The translations under genes were made by a program, and so were the position numbers. From Armatimonadota bacterium (GTDB lineage Bacteria; Sysuimicrobiota; Sysuimicrobiia; Sysuimicrobiales; Humicultoraceae), in the NCBI GenBank assembly GCA_016869025.1, contig VGFA01000003.1, positions 1-64,000 on the forward strand: DNA of 64,000 bases, read 5' to 3'. Every line of letters begins with the position of its first letter. Positions within the stretch are counted from its first letter, which is position 1. The notes under the pieces are model-generated. The model had not been told where the DNA came from. It saw nothing but the letters and a program-made list of their open reading frames with translations, and ran no database searches. Of the stretch, positions 8,857 through 18,521 are shown one piece after another.

Positions 8857-11109
8857 ATGAACCTTGCAGCGTTGGTCCGCCGCGCTGAGGCCGAGATCGG
8901 CACTGGCCGGATGGTGTTTGAAACCGGCCTGCTGGCAAAGCAGGCTTCCGGGGCCGTTACGGTAACGTGCGGCGAGACAGTCGTCCTTGTGACCGCGACG
9001 ATGTCGGACACCCCGAGGGAAGGGATAGACTTCTTCCCTCTGACGTGCGATTTCGAGGAAAAGATGTACGCCGCCGGGAAGATCCCTGGCGGCTTCTTCA
9101 AGCGGGAAGGGCGCCCGGGCGAGAGGGCGATCTTGACCTCCCGCCTCATTGACCGGCCGATCCGTCCGCTGTTTCCCAAGGGATTCCGCAATGACGTCCA
9201 GATCGTTGCCACCGTGCTCTCCACCGATCAGGAGAACGACCCGGGCATCGCCGCGGTGAACGGCGCGTCCGCTGCGCTGGTTCTGTCCGGGATCCCGTTC
9301 GGAGGGCCCATTGGTGCGGTAAGGATGGGCCTGATCGAGGGCGATCTCGTGGTGAACCCTACCCTTCGCCAGGTGGAGGAGCAGAGCCGTCTCGACCTGG
9401 TCGTAGCCGGGACCGAAGACGCCATCATCATGGTTGAGGCCGGTGCCGACGAAGTACCCGAATCACGGTTGATCGAGGCGATCGCGCGGGCGCACTCCGA
9501 GATTCGCCGCATCGTGGCCGCGCAGCGCGAGCTGGCGGCCGCAGCCGGCAAGCCCGCACGCGTCCCATCGCTGGTGAAGCACGATCCGGCGATGGAGGAC
9601 GCGGTTCGCAGCGCGGCCCTGCCACTTGTGCTCCAGGCCCTGGCCAGCCCCGAGAAGCTGGCGCGAGAGGACGCGCTGCGTGCCGTGGAGACGGAGGTGG
9701 CCGCGAAGATCGGCGAGCAGTTACCGTCTGCCGCCGGAGCGATCGGCGAAATCATCTCCTCCGTCGCAAAGGAAGCGGTCAGGCGCAGGATTCTCGAGGA
9801 TGGAGTCCGGCCGGACGGCCGTGGAACAAAGGAGATCCGGCCGCTGGCATGCGTAGTGGGCCTGCTGCCCCGCGCGCACGGGTCTGGGCTGTTCCAGAGG
9901 GGGCAGACCCAGGTCCTCGCGATTGCTACGCTGGGAACGGGTGACGACAGGCAGCGGTTGGATGACATAGGCATACGCGAAGAGAAGCGCTACATGCACC
10001 ACTACTCGTTCCCACCGTTCTCCGTGGGTGAAGCCCGTCCGCTGCGCAGCCCCGGCCGCCGCGAGGTCGGGCACGGTGCCCTGGCCGAGCGGGCGCTGGA
10101 ACGAATGATCCCTGATCAGGAGCAGTTCCCCTACGTGATCCGCGTGGTTTCCGAGGTCCTGGAATCGAACGGAAGCACGTCCATGGCTGCGGTGTGCGCT
10201 TCTACCCTGTCGCTGATGGACGCGGGCGTTCCCATCCGGGCCGCCGTGGGCGGGATTGCCATGGGGCTAATCTCAGGGACCGATGGCAAGTATGCCATCC
10301 TCACCGACATCCAGGGCATCGAGGATGCCATGGGCGACATGGACTTCAAGGTCGCAGGCACGCGCGAGGGCGTTACCGCGCTCCAGATGGACGTCAAGAC
10401 ATCCGGGCTCCGACAGGGCGTGCTGACCGAGGCGTTGGAGCAGGCACGGGAAGCCCGGCTCACGATCCTGGACGCCATGTCCAACGCCCTGCCCGCCCCC
10501 CGTGTCACGCTGTCGGCTCATGCCCCGCGCATCCTCACGCTGCAGATCAACCCCGAGAAGATCCGCGAGATCATCGGTCCTGGAGGCAAGGTGATCAACA
10601 AGATCACCGCGGATACAGGGGCCAAGATAGACATCGAGCAGGATGGGCGTGTATTCATCGCCTCGGTAAACGAGGACGCGGCCCGGCGCGCCATGGCCAT
10701 GATCGAGGGCATCGTCCGCGAGGTGCAGGTGGGAGAGACCTACCAGGGCCGCGTTACGCGGGTGTTGAACTTCGGGGCGTTCGTCGAGCTGCTGCCCGGC
10801 AAGGAAGGCCTGGTGCACATCTCTGAACTATCCTACGGCCGTGTCAACAAGGTCGAGGACGTGGTCAAGGTGGGCGATGAGCTCCAGGTGAAGGTGAAGG
10901 AGATTGACAGTCTGGGTCGCGTCAACCTTACGCACCGCGGTACGCAGCCTCCCCCGGAAGGATGGGAGGAGGAGGCCGACGAGCCCCAGCCAGCCGACGT
11001 AGAGCACAGGCCGCGATCACCCCGTCCGCGTCCAGGTGACGCCCGCGGCGGGCGCCCGCCGCGACGGCGCGATGGCAGCGGCAGGCCTCCCCGCAGGCCG
11101 CATCCGTAA
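8857..11109 (+). CDS. pnp: Polyribonucleotide nucleotidyltransferase (PNPase)
   Basis: Phosphorolytic 3'-5' exoribonuclease of mRNA decay. From ATG 8857 it is 750 residues: RNase PH domain 1, the helical domain, RNase PH domain 2 (FPPFSVGEARPLRSPGRREVGHGALAERAL), a KH domain (INPEKIREIIGPGGKVINKI, about 565-584) and an S1 domain (VTRVLNFGAFVELLPGKEGLVHIS). A Pro/Arg-rich tail of about 50 residues follows S1. A GTG at 8833 is in frame but lengthens the protein beyond the family start. Sits in the usual place after rpsO. Confidence 0.97.
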   Translation: MNLAALVRRAEAEIGTGRMVFETGLLAKQASGAVTVTCGETVVLVTATMSDTPREGIDFFPLTCDFEEKMYAAGKIPGGFFKREGRPGERAILTSRLIDRPIRPLFPKGFRNDVQIVATVLSTDQENDPGIAAVNGASAALVLSGIPFGGPIGAVRMGLIEGDLVVNPTLRQVEEQSRLDLVVAGTEDAIIMVEAGADEVPESRLIEAIARAHSEIRRIVAAQRELAAAAGKPARVPSLVKHDPAMEDAVRSAALPLVLQALASPEKLAREDALRAVETEVAAKIGEQLPSAAGAIGEIISSVAKEAVRRRILEDGVRPDGRGTKEIRPLACVVGLLPRAHGSGLFQRGQTQVLAIATLGTGDDRQRLDDIGIREEKRYMHHYSFPPFSVGEARPLRSPGRREVGHGALAERALERMIPDQEQFPYVIRVVSEVLESNGSTSMAAVCASTLSLMDAGVPIRAAVGGIAMGLISGTDGKYAILTDIQGIEDAMGDMDFKVAGTREGVTALQMDVKTSGLRQGVLTEALEQAREARLTILDAMSNALPAPRVTLSAHAPRILTLQINPEKIREIIGPGGKVINKITADTGAKIDIEQDGRVFIASVNEDAARRAMAMIEGIVREVQVGETYQGRVTRVLNFGAFVELLPGKEGLVHISELSYGRVNKVEDVVKVGDELQVKVKEIDSLGRVNLTHRGTQPPPEGWEEEADEPQPADVEHRPRSPRPRPGDARGGRPPRRRDGSGRPPRRPHP

Positions 11110-11129
11110 CCGAACCGCGGCAGGCCTCG

Positions 11130-12428
11130 ATGGATCCGACGCATAGGTCGGTGCTGCCTAACGGCATTCGGGTATTGACCGAGGCCATGCCGCAGGTTCG
11201 CACCGCGGCGATTGGCCTGTGGATCGGGGCCGGGTCACGGTACGAGGCCGCTGAGGTCCACGGCGTTTCGCACTTCCTAGAACACCTGTTCTTCAAGGGC
11301 ACGCGCGGCCGGTCTGCTCTGGCAATCGCCCAGGCGGTGGACGCGCTGGGCGGCCAGATGAACGCCTTCACCGACAAGGAGCACACCTGCATCTATGTGA
11401 AGGTGCTGGCGGATCACCTTCCACCGATCGTGGAGTTGATGGCGGACATGCTGCTCAACTCCTCGTTCGATCCCGTCGCCATCGAGCGAGAGCGGCAGGT
11501 CATCACGGAAGAGCTCAAGATGTACGAGGATTCGCCGGACGCGATGGTGCAGGACCTGATCGCTCAGACGATCTGGAACGGGCACCCGCTCGGCAGGCCG
11601 GTCATCGGGACGCGCAGGACCGTTTCCCGTCTGAAGCGCGCCGACTTCGTTCGGTACGTCGAGGAGCGCTACAGACCCGACAACGTCCTCGTGGCTGTTG
11701 CAGGGGACGTTGAACACCGGGCGGCCACGGAGCTCATCGCGCGCCACCTCGGGCAGTGGGACGGCCGAACGGTCACGCAGGAGACTCTCCGTCCCTCGCT
11801 GACGCCGGCGGTAACCATCCGATCGAAGGAGATTGAGCAGGTGCATCTCTGCGTCGCCACGCGAGGCTGCTCGGCGGCCGACGAGGACAGGTACGTGCTG
11901 GCAGTGCTCGACAACCTGCTTGGTGGAGGGATGAGCAGCCGCCTCTTCCAGGAGATCAGGGAGAAGCGCGGACTCGTGTACAGCATCGCGTCGTATCCGG
12001 CCTCGTACCGGGAGGGCGGGCTCTCGGTCGTATACGCGGCCATGAGTCCCAAGAACGGCCCTGAGGTCGTGCGCCTCATCATGGAGGAGATCGCGGCGCT
12101 GTCCGATCCTCTTGACGAGGCCGAGCTGCAGCGCGCAAAGGAGTCGCTCAAGGGCAGCGTCATGCTCCCGCTCGAGAGCACCAGCGGCCGGATGAACAAG
12201 CTGGCGGGCTCAGAGCTCTACCACAGCCGGCAGATAGACCTGGACGAGATCCTGGGGCGCATAGACGCGGTGGACGGGGCCGCGGTGCAACGCATGGCAG
12301 CCGAGATCTTCACGCCCGACCAGATGGCGATGGCCGCCATAGGGCCGTTCGGGGTGCACGGCACCCCGCGCGCGCCGCTGGAACGTGCCTTCGACCGGTC
12401 GGTGGGCATCCTGGCAACCCGGCAATAG
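11130..12428 (+). CDS. M16 family zinc peptidase (YmxG/pitrilysin-like)
   Basis: A one-unit M16 metallopeptidase of 432 residues. The inverted zinc motif HxxEH is intact (H48, E51, H52 in HFLEHLFFKGT), with the distal Glu region at about 120-130 (ERERQVITEELKMYED), so it should be active. The second half has the inactive-type M16 C domain with RLFQEIREKRGLVYSI. No signal peptide. Homologues lie next to pnp and the dap genes in Bacillota (ymxG region). The substrate is unknown. ATG 11130 has only a weak ribosome binding site. Confidence 0.93.
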   Translation: MDPTHRSVLPNGIRVLTEAMPQVRTAAIGLWIGAGSRYEAAEVHGVSHFLEHLFFKGTRGRSALAIAQAVDALGGQMNAFTDKEHTCIYVKVLADHLPPIVELMADMLLNSSFDPVAIERERQVITEELKMYEDSPDAMVQDLIAQTIWNGHPLGRPVIGTRRTVSRLKRADFVRYVEERYRPDNVLVAVAGDVEHRAATELIARHLGQWDGRTVTQETLRPSLTPAVTIRSKEIEQVHLCVATRGCSAADEDRYVLAVLDNLLGGGMSSRLFQEIREKRGLVYSIASYPASYREGGLSVVYAAMSPKNGPEVVRLIMEEIAALSDPLDEAELQRAKESLKGSVMLPLESTSGRMNKLAGSELYHSRQIDLDEILGRIDAVDGAAVQRMAAEIFTPDQMAMAAIGPFGVHGTPRAPLERAFDRSVGILATRQ

Positions 12429-12506
12429 GAGCCCGGAACCCCGTCTCAGAAACTAGGGCGCCGCCTGAAAGGGAATTCCTGCTGGCGGCGTCGAACGCCT
12501 CCCGTC

Positions 12507-13328
12507 ATGGATACGATCCGTGTTGCCGTCAGTGGTGCTGCCGGTCGTATGGGCCGGACCGCGATCCGCGCCATCGCTCGCGAGCCGGATATGGTCCTGG
12601 TTGGCGCCCTGGAGCGCGACCAGGCAATCGGGCAAGATGCCGGAGAGCAGGCCGGCTCCAGGCACCTGGGTGTCACGGTAACCGACTCCGTGGAAGCCAT
12701 CATCGCCGCGGGCCCGGACGTGCTGGTGGAGTTCGCACCGGGGCGGGTGGCCGCAGATCACGCCCGCGCAGCAATCGAGGCCGGCATCCGGCCGGTCGTG
12801 GGAAGCACCGGGATCCCTGCGAGCGACATCGAGCTCCTGGGCGAACTGGCGGCCCAGAGCAAGATCGGTGCCGTGATCGCTCCCAACTTCGCGATCGGCG
12901 CGGTCCTGATGATAGAGTTTGCCCGGCTTGCCGCGCCCCACCTTCAACAGGTGGAAATCATCGAACTACACCACGACCGCAAGCGCGACGCGCCCTCGGG
13001 CACCGCGGAGAAGACCGCGCGCGCCATCGCATCGGTCCGGGCCGAATCCCCGGCCACCGCGTTGCCGGCCGCTGCCCCATCCGGGGAGGAACTCGTTACC
13101 GGCGCGCGGGGCGGCGTAGTCGAAGGGGTCCGCGTGCACAGCGTACGTCTGCCCGGCCTGGTCGCGCACCAGGAGGTCATCTTCGGTGGCCCTGGCCAGG
13201 TCCTCACGATCCGGCACGACTCCACGAGCGAGGAGTCGTTCATGCCCGGGCTGCTGCTGGCGGTCCGCCGCGTGCCCGAGCTGAGCGGCCTGGTCTACGG
13301 ACTGGAGCACCTGCTAGGATTGCGCTAG
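12507..13328 (+). CDS. dapB: 4-hydroxy-tetrahydrodipicolinate reductase
   Basis: Reduces the DapA product to tetrahydrodipicolinate in lysine/DAP synthesis. Length 273. The nucleotide-binding loop GAAGRMG is at 10-16, and the substrate motif HHDRKRDAPSGTA (155-167) holds the catalytic His and Lys. ATG 12507 gives the standard N-terminus. First of three co-directional genes dapB-asd-dapA; the 78-base gap from the protease gene could hold a promoter, but I see no clear -35/-10 pair. Confidence 0.96.
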   Translation: MDTIRVAVSGAAGRMGRTAIRAIAREPDMVLVGALERDQAIGQDAGEQAGSRHLGVTVTDSVEAIIAAGPDVLVEFAPGRVAADHARAAIEAGIRPVVGSTGIPASDIELLGELAAQSKIGAVIAPNFAIGAVLMIEFARLAAPHLQQVEIIELHHDRKRDAPSGTAEKTARAIASVRAESPATALPAAAPSGEELVTGARGGVVEGVRVHSVRLPGLVAHQEVIFGGPGQVLTIRHDSTSEESFMPGLLLAVRRVPELSGLVYGLEHLLGLR

Positions 13329-13346
13329 TCAACCGGAGGGGCAGTG

Positions 13347-14420
13347 ATGGTCGGCGGACTTCGTGTTGCGGTGATCGGCGCCACCGGCGTTGTGGGCGGC
13401 GCGATGGTCCGGATTCTAGAGGAGCGGGGATTCCCCACCGCCTCGCTGCGGCTGTTTGCCACTGCCCGGTCCGCCGGCCGGACCGTGGTCTTTCGCGGCA
13501 GGGCGGTCCCGGTCGAGGAGACCGGCGACGGCGTGCTGGAGTCGGATCTAGTGCTGTTTGCCGGAGGCGACGACGCCAGCCGGCGCCTGGCGTGGGCGGT
13601 GGCCGAAGCCGGTGGGGTCGCGGTGGACAACTCATCCACGTGGCGAATGGATCCCAGGGTGCCCCTCGTTGTCCCGGAGGTCAACGCCGGCGCGCTGCGC
13701 GGGCACCAGGGTGTGATCGCCAACCCGAACTGCGTCGCTGCGGCCCTGGTCATGGCGCTGAAGCCGATACACGATGCCGCAGGAATCCGTCGCTGCATCG
13801 TGGCGACCTATCAGTCGGTCTCCGGTGGCGGCGCGGACAACATGCGGGCGCTCCTGGCGCAGAGCCAGGGGTTGCTCGAGGCCACCGATGCTCTGGAGAC
13901 CGGTGACGCGGATCGCATCACCGCGGCCGCCGGGACTGCGTCGCCCGTGGCCTTCAACGTCCGGCCGCAGTGGAGATGGGAATCGGACGGCGAGACCGAG
14001 GAAGAGAACAAGATCGTTGCGGAGACGCGGAAGATACTGGCCACCGACCTCCTGATCAGCGTGACGGCGATGCGCGTGCCCGTGTTGGTGGGACACACGC
14101 TCGCGGTTCACCTGGACCTGGCCCGACCTCTTGCTCCCGACGCGGCCCGGGCCGTCCTGAGAGGGGCACGCGGTGTTGAGGTCGTGGACGACCCCTCGGC
14201 CGACCTCGTGCCGACACCCCTGCTGGCTGCTGGAAGAGACCCGGTGTATGTTGGCCGCCTGAGGGCCGACCGTTTCGACCCGCACGGGCTGAGCCTGATC
14301 GTCTGTTCCGACAATCTGCGCAAGGGCGCCGCCCTCAACGCGGTGCAGATCGCCGAGTACATGCTGGCAGCAGGCATGCTGTTTCGCCGCGGGGAGACAG
14401 CGCGGCACCAGGGGGGATGA
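13347..14420 (+). CDS. asd: Aspartate-semialdehyde dehydrogenase
   Basis: Reduces aspartyl phosphate to aspartate semialdehyde, the substrate of DapA. Length 357. The NADP loop GATGVVGGAM is near residue 11, and the active-site Cys129 lies in ANPNCVAAALV. ATG 13347 is preferred over the adjoining GTG 13344 because GGAGGGG (13335-13341) then stands 5 bases away. The 3' end overlaps the dapA ATG (ATGA at 14417). Confidence 0.96.
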   Translation: MVGGLRVAVIGATGVVGGAMVRILEERGFPTASLRLFATARSAGRTVVFRGRAVPVEETGDGVLESDLVLFAGGDDASRRLAWAVAEAGGVAVDNSSTWRMDPRVPLVVPEVNAGALRGHQGVIANPNCVAAALVMALKPIHDAAGIRRCIVATYQSVSGGGADNMRALLAQSQGLLEATDALETGDADRITAAAGTASPVAFNVRPQWRWESDGETEEENKIVAETRKILATDLLISVTAMRVPVLVGHTLAVHLDLARPLAPDAARAVLRGARGVEVVDDPSADLVPTPLLAAGRDPVYVGRLRADRFDPHGLSLIVCSDNLRKGAALNAVQIAEYMLAAGMLFRRGETARHQGG

Positions 14421-15316
14421 CGATGCCGTTCTTCGGCCACCTGATAACCGCAATGGTAACGCCGTTCGACGCCGACGGCCGGGTTGACTACGCCGGGGCC
14501 GCGGCGCTGACCGGCCGCCTGATTTCGAGCGGGAACGACGGCCTGGTGGTTGCCGGCACCACCGGGGAGTCTCCGACGCTCTCCGATGACGAGAAGATCC
14601 GGCTCTTCGCCGCGGTGAAGGAAGCGGCCGGCGACCGGGCCAAGGTGATCGCAGGAACCGGAACGTACGACACCGCGCACTCGATCCACCTGTCAAAGGA
14701 GGCGCACCGCGCGGGCGCAGACGGCCTGCTCCTGGTGAACCCCTACTACAACCGACCGTCGCAAGACGGGCTCTACGCCCACTTCCGGGCCGTCGCCGAG
14801 AGCACGCCGCTGCCGGTGATGCTGTACAACATCCCGGGCCGCACCGGTGTGAACTGCATGCCTGAAACGATAGCCCGTCTCGCCGAGATCCCAAGCATCG
14901 TCGCCGTCAAGGAAGCCGCCGGAAGTCTCGACCAAGTGTCGGAGATCCGCGTGAGGACGCCTGATCGGTTCAGCATCTACAGTGGCGACGACAGCCTGAC
15001 TCTACCTAAACTGGCGGTTGGGGCAGTGGGGGTTGTGAGCGTCGCCGGGAACCTGGCCGGCCTTGAGATCCAGGCGATGATTCAGTCCTTCCTCGCCGGC
15101 AAGGTCGAAGAGGCGTTGCGCCTGCACCGCCGCCTGTGGCCGCTCTTCAAGGTGCTGTTCATAACCACCAACCCGGTACCGGTGAAGGCCGCGTTGCGGC
15201 TGGCCGGCCTCGACTGCGGGCGGGTCAGGCTGCCCCTGGTGGATGCAACGCCCAAGGAGGAGGAGCAGATTCAGGTTGTGCTGCGCGCGTTGGGCCTGAT
15301 GCCGGCCCAAGCGTGA
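14417..15316 (+). CDS. dapA: 4-hydroxy-tetrahydrodipicolinate synthase
   Basis: Condenses pyruvate with aspartate semialdehyde. TIM-barrel aldolase of 299 residues (297 from ATG 14423). GTTGESPTL, the Tyr of YNIPGRTG (Y137) and the Schiff-base Lys165 (IVAVKEAAG) are all present. Two in-frame ATGs compete: 14417 overlaps the asd stop, but AGGGGGG (14410-14416) is better spaced for 14423. With dapB and asd it forms the DAP operon; the DapL-like aminotransferase at 51064 may complete the route. Confidence 0.96.
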   Translation: MTMPFFGHLITAMVTPFDADGRVDYAGAAALTGRLISSGNDGLVVAGTTGESPTLSDDEKIRLFAAVKEAAGDRAKVIAGTGTYDTAHSIHLSKEAHRAGADGLLLVNPYYNRPSQDGLYAHFRAVAESTPLPVMLYNIPGRTGVNCMPETIARLAEIPSIVAVKEAAGSLDQVSEIRVRTPDRFSIYSGDDSLTLPKLAVGAVGVVSVAGNLAGLEIQAMIQSFLAGKVEEALRLHRRLWPLFKVLFITTNPVPVKAALRLAGLDCGRVRLPLVDATPKEEEQIQVVLRALGLMPAQA

Positions 15317-16140
15317 GCCCTGCCGGTGTGCCCGTGCTCGACCTTGTGGTTCTTGGAATCGTCCAGGGGCTGACCGAGTTCCTCCCCATCAGCAGCACCG
15401 CCCACCTGCTTTTCGCCGAGCACTACCTGGGCATGTCCAGGCCAGGGCTCGTGCTGGAGGCCGCGCTGCACATCGGCACCACCCTTGCTGCCTGCGTGCT
15501 GTTCTGGCCGGACGTCCTCCGGATCGTCCGCAGCATTCCAGGGCTCCTGCGGGGGGCCGCAGAGCCGCGCGTACACCCTCCGGATCCCGCGGCCCGGATG
15601 GCAGTTGCGATCGTGATCTCCACCGCGGTAACAGCCGCCTTGGGTCTCGCGCTTGCCGGTCCGCTGGAGCGTATGTTCGAATCGGTCCGCGCTACCGCGG
15701 TACAACTCCTGATAACCGGCCTGATCCTGCTCTGGAGCCGCGAACGCGGCACGAGATCTGCCGGTGAGGTCACGGCAAGGGATGGCGTGGTCCTTGGCCT
15801 GGCACAGGCCCTGGCGATAGTGCCGGGGATTTCGCGATCAGGGGTCACGATAGTTGCCGGCCTGGCGCTCGGCCTGCAGCGCACCGAGAGCGCCCGGATG
15901 TCTTTTCTCATGTCCATCCCGGCAATCGCAGGAGCCAGCGCCTTTGCGTTGAAGGACGCCGGGATGGCCACACGCATGGGGTATGCGCCGCCAGAACTGC
16001 TGGCGGGCGCGGTCGTAGCCGGCATCTCGGGCGGGCTGGCCATCCTGTGGCTGGTTGATCTCATCAGACGCCACCGGCTGATCGCGTTCAGCGCCTACTG
16101 CTGGCTGGTCGGCCTGCTGGTTCTGCTGACGGCGAGGTAG
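15313..16140 (+). CDS. uppP: Undecaprenyl-diphosphatase UppP/BacA
   Basis: Integral membrane phosphatase recycling the lipid carrier of cell-wall synthesis. About 275 residues, mostly transmembrane helices. The family signatures QGLTEFLPISSTAHL (near residue 17) and PGISRSGVTIVAGL (about 175) contain the catalytic Glu, Ser and Arg residues. GTG 15313 overlaps the dapA stop (GTGA); GTG codons at 15328 and 15334 are alternatives since no clear Shine-Dalgarno is visible. Loss of the enzyme sensitises many bacteria to bacitracin. Confidence 0.94.
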   Translation: MSPAGVPVLDLVVLGIVQGLTEFLPISSTAHLLFAEHYLGMSRPGLVLEAALHIGTTLAACVLFWPDVLRIVRSIPGLLRGAAEPRVHPPDPAARMAVAIVISTAVTAALGLALAGPLERMFESVRATAVQLLITGLILLWSRERGTRSAGEVTARDGVVLGLAQALAIVPGISRSGVTIVAGLALGLQRTESARMSFLMSIPAIAGASAFALKDAGMATRMGYAPPELLAGAVVAGISGGLAILWLVDLIRRHRLIAFSAYCWLVGLLVLLTAR

Positions 16141-16145
16141 ACGGA

Positions 16146-18425
16146 ATGGCCAGGCGAAGGCAGTCCCGCCCGCCCTCGCACAACCGGCCGGTGGCGGCCG
16201 GATGGGCGCTCGTGCTGGTTGCGATCGTGCTCGGGCTAGCATACCTGCCGGGCGCGACCGGTATCCCCCTGTTGCTGGCCCGCTGGCAGCGCCTCCTGTT
16301 GGGCACGGCTGCCCCGGCCCTCCCTTCCTACGTTCTGGTCGCCGGCCTGATCCTGATGGCCGCGGGCGAACGCGCCCGCCTCAGCCGGAGGATCGTGGGC
16401 TTCCTGATGGCGTCGGCGACGGCCCTGCTGGCGCTGCACGCCTGGACCGGCGGCGCAGATCTCCTGGGCGCGGGCCTGGAGGGGCGAGGCGGAGGCGTGG
16501 TCGGGGGCGGCCTCACATGGGTTCTTGCCCGGGGTCTGGGACGGAACGGGATGTGGGTGGCCATCGGTGTACTGACGGTGACGAGCCTCTGCCTGCTGAC
16601 CGGCGTAACGCTCGCGTCGGCAGGGGCAGGCCTCCGCGCCGCCGCGCGGGGCGGGATCCTCGTCGTGGTCGTGCTTCTGCGCCTGGTCGCGCGTCTTGCC
16701 GCGGGCCTGGTTCGTCTTCTCGAGGCAGGGGCTCACACTCTCTGGTCTGCGATCCAGGCCTACCTGCGCAGGGAACGCCGGGCAGAGCAGTCCCCGACCG
16801 AGATCGCAGTCGCACCGGATCTGCGCGGGCCCGTTCGTACGGCTGAGGCACCCCAGGTGCCGCCTTCCCAGGAACCGGAAGGCGTCCCTTCTCACGCACC
16901 CGAACCACACGCACCCGAACCATTGGTACGCGCCAAGGCGCAACCCAGGGCATCGAGGCCACAGGAACGGGGCCAGCAGGAACGGCTCGATTTCGCCACC
17001 GCGGACTACCAGCTTCCGTCCATGTCAATGATAGGGGAGGGTGGGGGAGCCAGGGCGCGCGGCCGGGTTGACCCGGCCGAGACCGCCAGGGCCCTCGAGC
17101 AGACGCTGGAGAGCTTCGGGGTCAAGGCGCATGTGGTGCACTGGGAGGTCGGGCCGGTGGTGACGCGCTTTGAGGTGCAGCCCGAGCCCGGGGTGAAGGT
17201 CCAGCGGATCACCAGCCTCACCAATGACATCGCCCTGAACCTGGCCGCCCAGAGCGTGCGGATCGAGGCGCCGATACCAGGGAAGTCGGCCATCGGGATC
17301 GAGCTGCCCAACCTGAAGGCAAGTCTGGTGCATCTCAGGGAGATCCTGGCGGCGGAGGTGTTCCAGAAGGCCACCTCTCCGCTCGTGGTCGCGATCGGAA
17401 AGGACATCGCAGGGCACGCAATCGTGGCCGACCTGGCCGAGATGCCCCACATGCTGATTGCCGGCGCGACCGGGTCCGGGAAGTCGGTGGCGCTGAACGC
17501 GATGATTGCCAGCCTTCTTTTCCGCAGCACCCCCCGCCAGGTTCGGCTCGTCATGATTGATCCCAAGCGAGTGGAACTCACCGACTACAACGAGATCCCT
17601 CACCTGCTCACGCCCGTGGTCACGAACCCCCGCCAGGCCGCCAGCGTGCTCAAGGACATGCTGAGGGTAATGGAGCAGCGCTTCGAGCTGTTCGCCGCGG
17701 CGGGCGTGCGCAACATCCAGAGCTACAACCAACTCGCCGACGTCGAGCCGTTGTACTACATCGTCATCATCGTTGACGAGCTGGCCGATCTCATGATGGT
17801 CGCCCCGGCCGACTTCGAGGACATCATCTGCCGCCTTGCCCAGATGACCCGGGCCACCGGAATCCACATGGTGGTGGCGACGCAACGGCCCTCCGTGGAC
17901 GTGATAACCGGGCTGATCAAGGCCAACATCCCATCGCGTCTGGCATTCGCGGTCTCCAGCCAGGTGGACAGCCGGACGATCCTGGACGGCCCAGGAGCGG
18001 AGAAGCTGCTGGGCCGCGGCGACATGCTCTTCATGCCGCTGGGCGTCTCCCGGGCGATCCGCGCCCAAGGCGCGTACATCGCGGACGACGAGATTCGTAC
18101 GCTCGTCGGATGGTGGCGGGGGCAAGGCACGCCGGTCTACGACACGGCGCTGGTCGAGGCGCAGCAGTCCGCGGCCACCGAGGAATCGGCCGACGGTGAG
18201 CGGCTCGTCGAGGCCGCCAGATTGGTCGTACGGACCGGGTACGGCTCGGTGTCCCTGCTCCAGAGGAAGATGCGCATAGGCTACGTGACCGCGGCCCGTC
18301 TCGTGGACGAGTTGGAGACCCGAGGGATCGTGGGGCCGGTGCAGGGAAGCAACCCCCGCGAGGTGCTGATCGGCCTCGATGATCTCGACCGGCTTCTGCG
18401 CAAGAAGGCGCCGCCAACATCGTAG
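16146..18425 (+). CDS. ftsK: DNA translocase FtsK/SpoIIIE
   Basis: Septal ATPase that pumps chromosomal DNA during division. Length 759: four or so N-terminal membrane helices (about 15-190), a Pro/Glu-rich linker (about 215-285), then the motor with Walker A GATGSGKS (about 440-447) and Walker B VIIVDELADLMM, and a C-terminal winged-helix gamma domain (about 680-755, GYGSVSLLQRKMRIGY) that reads polar DNA motifs. ATG 16146 lies 5 bases after uppP. The N-terminal region is shorter than in proteobacterial FtsK and resembles the SpoIIIE/SftA size class. Confidence 0.96.
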   Translation: MARRRQSRPPSHNRPVAAGWALVLVAIVLGLAYLPGATGIPLLLARWQRLLLGTAAPALPSYVLVAGLILMAAGERARLSRRIVGFLMASATALLALHAWTGGADLLGAGLEGRGGGVVGGGLTWVLARGLGRNGMWVAIGVLTVTSLCLLTGVTLASAGAGLRAAARGGILVVVVLLRLVARLAAGLVRLLEAGAHTLWSAIQAYLRRERRAEQSPTEIAVAPDLRGPVRTAEAPQVPPSQEPEGVPSHAPEPHAPEPLVRAKAQPRASRPQERGQQERLDFATADYQLPSMSMIGEGGGARARGRVDPAETARALEQTLESFGVKAHVVHWEVGPVVTRFEVQPEPGVKVQRITSLTNDIALNLAAQSVRIEAPIPGKSAIGIELPNLKASLVHLREILAAEVFQKATSPLVVAIGKDIAGHAIVADLAEMPHMLIAGATGSGKSVALNAMIASLLFRSTPRQVRLVMIDPKRVELTDYNEIPHLLTPVVTNPRQAASVLKDMLRVMEQRFELFAAAGVRNIQSYNQLADVEPLYYIVIIVDELADLMMVAPADFEDIICRLAQMTRATGIHMVVATQRPSVDVITGLIKANIPSRLAFAVSSQVDSRTILDGPGAEKLLGRGDMLFMPLGVSRAIRAQGAYIADDEIRTLVGWWRGQGTPVYDTALVEAQQSAATEESADGERLVEAARLVVRTGYGSVSLLQRKMRIGYVTAARLVDELETRGIVGPVQGSNPREVLIGLDDLDRLLRKKAPPTS

Positions 18426-18427
18426 CC

Positions 18428-18446
18428 GGCGCCTCCCAGAGGCGCC
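18428..18446 (+). terminator. Hairpin after ftsK
   Basis: GGCGCCTC (18428-18435) and GAGGCGCC (18439-18446) form a perfect 8-bp stem with loop CCA, starting 2 bases after the ftsK stop. There is no T-tract, so it may be an mRNA 3' protector or a weak terminator rather than a standard intrinsic terminator. Confidence 0.4.
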
Positions 18447-18521
18447 CGAAGGACTCCCATCGGTCCGGCCAGAAGTACCACAAGAACAACCAGACAGCAG
18501 GTGAAGAGAGGGGTGGTTGGG